Below are positions 40,893 to 44,437 of a stretch of 44,437 nt of DNA, piece after piece. Below the pieces are notes generated by a model. It saw only the letters and a program-made list of their open reading frames with translations. It did not search any database and was not told the origin of the DNA. Source of the DNA: Alphaproteobacteria bacterium (lineage in GTDB: Bacteria > Pseudomonadota > Alphaproteobacteria > DSM-16000 > Inquilinaceae); NCBI GenBank assembly GCA_028281925.1, contig JANQIX010000051.1, positions 1 through 44,437 of the forward strand, read 5' to 3'. Position 1 is the first letter of the stretch. Each line of letters opens with the position of its first letter. Both the position numbers and the translations under genes were made by a program.

Positions 40893-40920
40893 TCTGGTCC
40901 GCATGGCGGATGCCATTTCG

Positions 40921-42357
40921 TCATGCGGCTTGTCCTTCTGCGACGCAGTCTGCCGTCACCCGCGCCTTGCCGGCACGCCGGGCGGCCTGTTCGCTGGCGT
41001 CACGGAGACGCTTGGCGGCGGAGATGCGGATCAGCACCGGCTGCGCTGCGACCAACGCTTCGAGGGCCGATTTCGCATCGTCGTCCCACGGAAGTTCGCG
41101 GTGCAGCCGCGCCGGCGTGGCCTCGACCCGGTCCATCTCGCTGGCCAGCGGCAGGATGTGGAACAGCGCGTCGAACAGCGCGTTGCACACCTCTTGCACC
41201 ACATAGGTTGCACCGGCGTATCCCATGAACGGCGTGCCGGTGTGCCGGCGGATGACCGCGCCCGGGAACGAGGCCGGGATGTAGACGGTGCGTGCACCGA
41301 TCTCGCTCAGATACATCCGCTCGTTGTAGCTGCCGAACAGGACCAGCGGCGGCGTCTCGCGCACGGCCCGGCGCACCGCCTCGTTGTCCGGCTTGACGCC
41401 AGCGCGTCGCGACACGGCGAAGGTGCACGGCAGACCCATCTCTTCCTGCAGGAAGTGGCGCAGGCCGCGCGCATAAGTCTCGTTGGCGACCACGCCGAAG
41501 CTGGCGGTGCCGAAGAAATCCTGCGTGACGGACCGCCAGAGATCCCAGAGCGGCTTGATCGTCGTGTGCTTCTCGCGCTCGATGAAGGGTTCGGGATCGA
41601 GGCCCAACAGCTCGCCCAGCGTGCGCAGGAACTTCGTCGTGCTGTGCAGACCGATCGGCGCCTGCAGATAGGGCTTGTCCAGCGCCTCGCAGAGCAGGCG
41701 CCCGAACTCGCGGTAGAGGCAGATGTTGACGTCGGCATCCACCAGCCGCGACACGTCCTTCAGATGGCTGCCCAGCGGGAACACCATGTTGACCTCGGCG
41801 CCGACGCCTTCGACCAGGCGCCGGATCTCCGCCAGATCGGACGGCATGTTGAAGGTGCCGTAGATCGGGCCGATGATGTTGACACGCGGCTTGTCGCCCT
41901 GCTGCCGCGCTGACGGCTTGGGCATCCGGCCCTTCTTCAGGCCGTACTCGGTCCACAGCCAGTTCATCGCGCGGTTGGCGCTCTGCCACTGGTCTTCGTC
42001 GATAGTGCGCGGCAGGAAGCGGCGGATATTGGTGCCTTCCGGCGTGACGCCGCCGCCGATCATCTCGGCGATCGAGCCGGTGACGACCACCGCCGGCTCG
42101 CTGGGGTCCAGGGTCTCATGGGCGCGCTTCATCGCCGCCTCGGTGCCCTTCTGGCCCAGCTCGTCCTCACCCAGGCCGGTAACGACGATCGGCAGTTCGT
42201 GCGGCGGCAAGCCGTCGGTGTAGTGCAGCACCGCCGTGACCGGCAGGTTCTCGCACCCGACCGGGCCGTCGATGATCACCTGCAGGCCCTTGATGGCCGT
42301 GAAGACGTAGACAGAGCCCCAGTAGCCGCCGGCGCGGTCGTGATCGAGGACTAGCAT
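40921..42357 (-). CDS. bchZ: Chlorophyllide a reductase subunit Z
   Basis: BchZ with BchY forms the NifDK-like catalytic component of chlorophyllide a oxidoreductase, which reduces ring B to the bacteriochlorin. The 478-residue protein has [20 protein letters not shown] with a cluster-binding Cys, [15 protein letters not shown], and [19 protein letters not shown] in the Rossmann part. The ATG at 42357 overlaps the end of bchY by 7 bases. The frame is open upstream in bchY but without family character. The C-terminal ~60 residues ([17 protein letters not shown]) are helical and basic. Confidence 0.96.
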   Translation of the reverse strand: MLVLDHDRAGGYWGSVYVFTAIKGLQVIIDGPVGCENLPVTAVLHYTDGLPPHELPIVVTGLGEDELGQKGTEAAMKRAHETLDPSEPAVVVTGSIAEMIGGGVTPEGTNIRRFLPRTIDEDQWQSANRAMNWLWTEYGLKKGRMPKPSARQQGDKPRVNIIGPIYGTFNMPSDLAEIRRLVEGVGAEVNMVFPLGSHLKDVSRLVDADVNICLYREFGRLLCEALDKPYLQAPIGLHSTTKFLRTLGELLGLDPEPFIEREKHTTIKPLWDLWRSVTQDFFGTASFGVVANETYARGLRHFLQEEMGLPCTFAVSRRAGVKPDNEAVRRAVRETPPLVLFGSYNERMYLSEIGARTVYIPASFPGAVIRRHTGTPFMGYAGATYVVQEVCNALFDALFHILPLASEMDRVEATPARLHRELPWDDDAKSALEALVAAQPVLIRISAAKRLRDASEQAARRAGKARVTADCVAEGQAA

Positions 42358-43931
42358 GCGCCGGCCTCCTTCACGCTTTGCGCCTTGAGCGGCTTCGCGG
42401 GGGCCGAGGCCGATGCGGTCTTGCGGTCGCGCGGCGTATCTTCCCAGATGCCGGCGGCGTGGCCGCTGCCGACACCGTCGAAGAAGGCGGTCATCCGGTC
42501 GAAGCGGGCCTTGCCGGCGATCGCGGCATTGACCACCTGGCCCAGGGAGCCGGCGCCCGCCGGCCCCATCAGCGGCCGGGCGGAGATCAGGTTGGTGAAG
42601 TAGAGCGCAGGGATCGCCCGTTGCTTGGCCTTCTGAACGACGGGCGTGGTGCCGATGGCGAGGTCGGGCTGGAAGGCCTCCATGGCGGCCAGGTCCTGCT
42701 CCAGCGAGGCGCGGTACTGAACCTCGACGCCCCGCGCCTCCAGCCATTCCCGGTCGGGATCGGACCAGCGCGTGCGCGGGCAGGCGGTGCCGACATAGCG
42801 CAGGTCGGCGCCGCTTTCGGCCAGCAGTCGGCCGACGATCAGCTCTGAGCCCTCGTAGCCGGACAACGTGATCCGGCCCTTGATCGGCACTTGGCAGAGG
42901 GCGCCGCGGATCGCGGGCAACAGCGCATTCTTCGCCGCATCGACCTTTGCGTGGGCAACGCCGCAGGCCTCGCCGACCGCCTGCAGCCAGTCCGCCGTGC
43001 CGTCGACACCGACGGGGGCGGAGCCGATAACGGGCCGGCCGGCCGCCTCGAACTCGCGCACCGACGCCGTATAGAACGGGTGGATGGCGGCCACCGCGAT
43101 ACAGTCCAGTGCTGCATAGAGCTCGCGCCATTCGCGCGTCGGCACCACGGGGCCGGCGGCCAGCCCCAGCGGTTCCAGCATCATGCCGATGCCGACCGGA
43201 TCGGCCGGGAACATCTCGCCCAACAGCGTTACCGTCGGACGCTCGCTCGGGCCCGCGCGCGGTGCCTGCACAGGGCCCAGCTCAGCCTCGGTACGGGCGT
43301 AGTTCAGCATGGCGCCGGCCAGAACGTCCTTGGCCTCGGCATGGGTCGGCACGCCGAAGCCCGGCACATCGATGCCGATGATGCGCACGCCGTTGATCTC
43401 TTTGGGAAGCAGCCGCAGCGGTACACCGGACGCCGTCGGCACGCACAGATTGGTGACAACCACGGCGTCGTAGAGCGCGGGGTCCGCCAGGGCGTAGACC
43501 GCGTCGCGGATGTCTTCGAACAGCTTGCCGGTGACCAGCGTCTCGGAATTGAACGGCACGTAGCCGACGGTGCGCCGCGCGCCATAGAAATGCGACGTGA
43601 AGGTCAGGCCGTAGACGCAGCAGGCCGAGCCCGACAGCACAGTCGCCGTGCGACGCATGCGCAGGCCTACGCGCAATGATCCGAAGGCGGGGCACATCGA
43701 CTGCGGCTGGTCGTGCGGGCCCGTCGGATAGTCGCGGGCATAGCGGTCCAGGGTTTCGCCGTTGCCGGCAGCGGCCGCGGCGTTGCGCATCTGGTCCCGG
43801 CCGGCATGGCAGCCCAGACCGTCGCCACCGGCCGCCGTCGCCTCGACCGACGGCACCGGCGCCGAACCGCTGGCATCCGGTGCCGCGACGCGGCCCGGAA
43901 CGGCGCTGGTGTCGAAGGGTCTGACGGTCAT
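42351..43931 (-). CDS. bchY: Chlorophyllide a reductase subunit Y
   Basis: Partner of BchZ. The 526-residue protein shows cluster-binding Cys in [15 protein letters not shown] and [20 protein letters not shown], then [36 protein letters not shown] and the later [19 protein letters not shown]. The N-terminal ~75 residues are Ala/Gly/Pro-rich and variable. The ATG at 43931 lies 26 bp after bchX. The genes bchX-Y-Z are packed with small gaps or overlaps, in the order known from other purple bacteria. Confidence 0.96.
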   Translation of the reverse strand: MTVRPFDTSAVPGRVAAPDASGSAPVPSVEATAAGGDGLGCHAGRDQMRNAAAAAGNGETLDRYARDYPTGPHDQPQSMCPAFGSLRVGLRMRRTATVLSGSACCVYGLTFTSHFYGARRTVGYVPFNSETLVTGKLFEDIRDAVYALADPALYDAVVVTNLCVPTASGVPLRLLPKEINGVRIIGIDVPGFGVPTHAEAKDVLAGAMLNYARTEAELGPVQAPRAGPSERPTVTLLGEMFPADPVGIGMMLEPLGLAAGPVVPTREWRELYAALDCIAVAAIHPFYTASVREFEAAGRPVIGSAPVGVDGTADWLQAVGEACGVAHAKVDAAKNALLPAIRGALCQVPIKGRITLSGYEGSELIVGRLLAESGADLRYVGTACPRTRWSDPDREWLEARGVEVQYRASLEQDLAAMEAFQPDLAIGTTPVVQKAKQRAIPALYFTNLISARPLMGPAGAGSLGQVVNAAIAGKARFDRMTAFFDGVGSGHAAGIWEDTPRDRKTASASAPAKPLKAQSVKEAGAC

Positions 43932-43957
43932 GGGTGGCGTTCGCTCCGCTTTGCCGG

Positions 43958-44437
43958 TCACACCGTGTCGTAGATCACTTCGAGGGAGGGCTTCTGCACC
44001 GCCGCGGCGCCGCACATGTCCTCCATCGTCGCCGGTTCCAGCACGACGTCGCGCCCGACCTCCTCGCTCTTGAACAGGCCGAGCAGGGAGTCCTGGTCCA
44101 GCGGCATGGGCAGCTGCGGCGGGGCTTCGCCGACATTGGTCGCCAGTTCTTCAAACAGCGGCCCCCATTGACCGCCGGGATAGCCGATGATCTGGTAGTT
44201 GGCGCTTTTGCGCCGGATATCCTCATGCGCGGGGATCGAAGCGAGCACCGGAATGCCGACCGCTTCGCCGAAGCGCTGCGCCTCACCGGTGCCGTCGTCC
44301 TTGTTCACGACCATCCCGGCAACGCCGACATTGCCGCCCAGCTTGCGGAAGTACTGCACCGCGTTGCAGACGTTGTTGGCGACGTAGAGCGACTGCAGGT
44401 CGTTGGAGCCGACGACGATCACCTTCTGGCACATGTC
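43958..44437 (-). CDS. bchX: Chlorophyllide a reductase iron protein X, C-terminal part (runs off window)
   Basis: BchX is the NifH-like ATPase that feeds electrons to BchYZ. The window holds its C-terminal 159 residues, beginning DMCQKVIVVGSNDLQSLYVA and containing NNVCNAVQYFRKLGGNVGVA, VVNKDDGTGEAQRF and PVLASIPAHEDIRRKSANY. The P-loop and cluster Cys lie outside. The reading frame is open through the window edge. bchC and carotenoid genes often follow upstream of bchX in related clusters, which cannot be seen here. Confidence 0.95.
   Translation of the reverse strand, partial: DMCQKVIVVGSNDLQSLYVANNVCNAVQYFRKLGGNVGVAGMVVNKDDGTGEAQRFGEAVGIPVLASIPAHEDIRRKSANYQIIGYPGGQWGPLFEELATNVGEAPPQLPMPLDQDSLLGLFKSEEVGRDVVLEPATMEDMCGAAAVQKPSLEVIYDTV

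Overview
The window is most of the photosynthesis gene cluster of a GC-rich purple alphaproteobacterium. Gene order, the R. rubrum-like LH1 polypeptides and a tetraheme PufC suggest a Rhodospirillales-like organism; this is inferred from protein character only. It encodes a type II reaction centre (pufL, pufM, pufC, puhA), LH1 (pufB, pufA), most of the late bacteriochlorophyll a pathway (bchF, N, B, H, L, M, E, J, G, P, Y, Z, part of X, and acsF), haem/porphyrin genes (hemA, hemN) and a light/redox regulatory layer: two PpsR paralogues, AerR, and a bacteriophytochrome with haem oxygenase and response regulator. No crt, bchC, bchD, bchI or puc gene was found inside the window.

Layout. (1) 1-6.0 kb: an IS630-type transposase fragment at the left edge; ppsR copy 1 (minus) divergent from bphO-bphP-response regulator (plus) across a PpsR-type box; then a small ribbon-helix-helix-like protein. 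(2) 6.0-11.3 kb: a DUF3422 protein, hemN with a tandem PpsR-type operator, a DUF3833 protein and an alpha/beta-hydrolase fused to a membrane domain. (3) 11.3-18.2 kb, minus strand: bchG - PucC-like carrier - bchP - tspO - small membrane protein, with two PpsR boxes exactly 8 bp apart at the promoter; upstream of it lies aerR-ppsR copy 2. (4) 18.4-36.8 kb, plus strand: a tightly overlapping superoperon bchF-N-B-H-L-M-lhaA-puhA-puhB-puhC-orf101-acsF-puhE-hemA-bchE-bchJ. (5) 44.4-36.9 kb, minus strand: bchX-Y-Z-(pufQ-like)-pufB-A-L-M-C. Blocks 4 and 5 converge on a hairpin near 36.8 kb.

How it fits together. HemA makes 5-aminolevulinate and HemN allows oxygen-independent protoporphyrin synthesis. 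BchH and BchM lead to Mg-protoporphyrin monomethyl ester. Ring E is closed by AcsF (O2-dependent) or BchE (radical SAM, anaerobic). BchLNB and BchXYZ reduce the rings, BchF hydrates the vinyl group, and BchG/BchP attach and reduce the tail. Pigment is assembled into RC-LH1 with LhaA, PuhB, PuhC, PuhE and the PucC-like protein. The PpsR copies, AerR and the phytochrome are expected to tune this to oxygen, cobalamin/blue light and red/far-red light.

Most notable: the biliverdin-binding Cys of the phytochrome lies upstream of every canonical start codon, behind a good ribosome-binding site and a CTG codon; LH1-beta, PuhA and PufC carry unusual extensions or insertions; several palindromes occupy key promoters.
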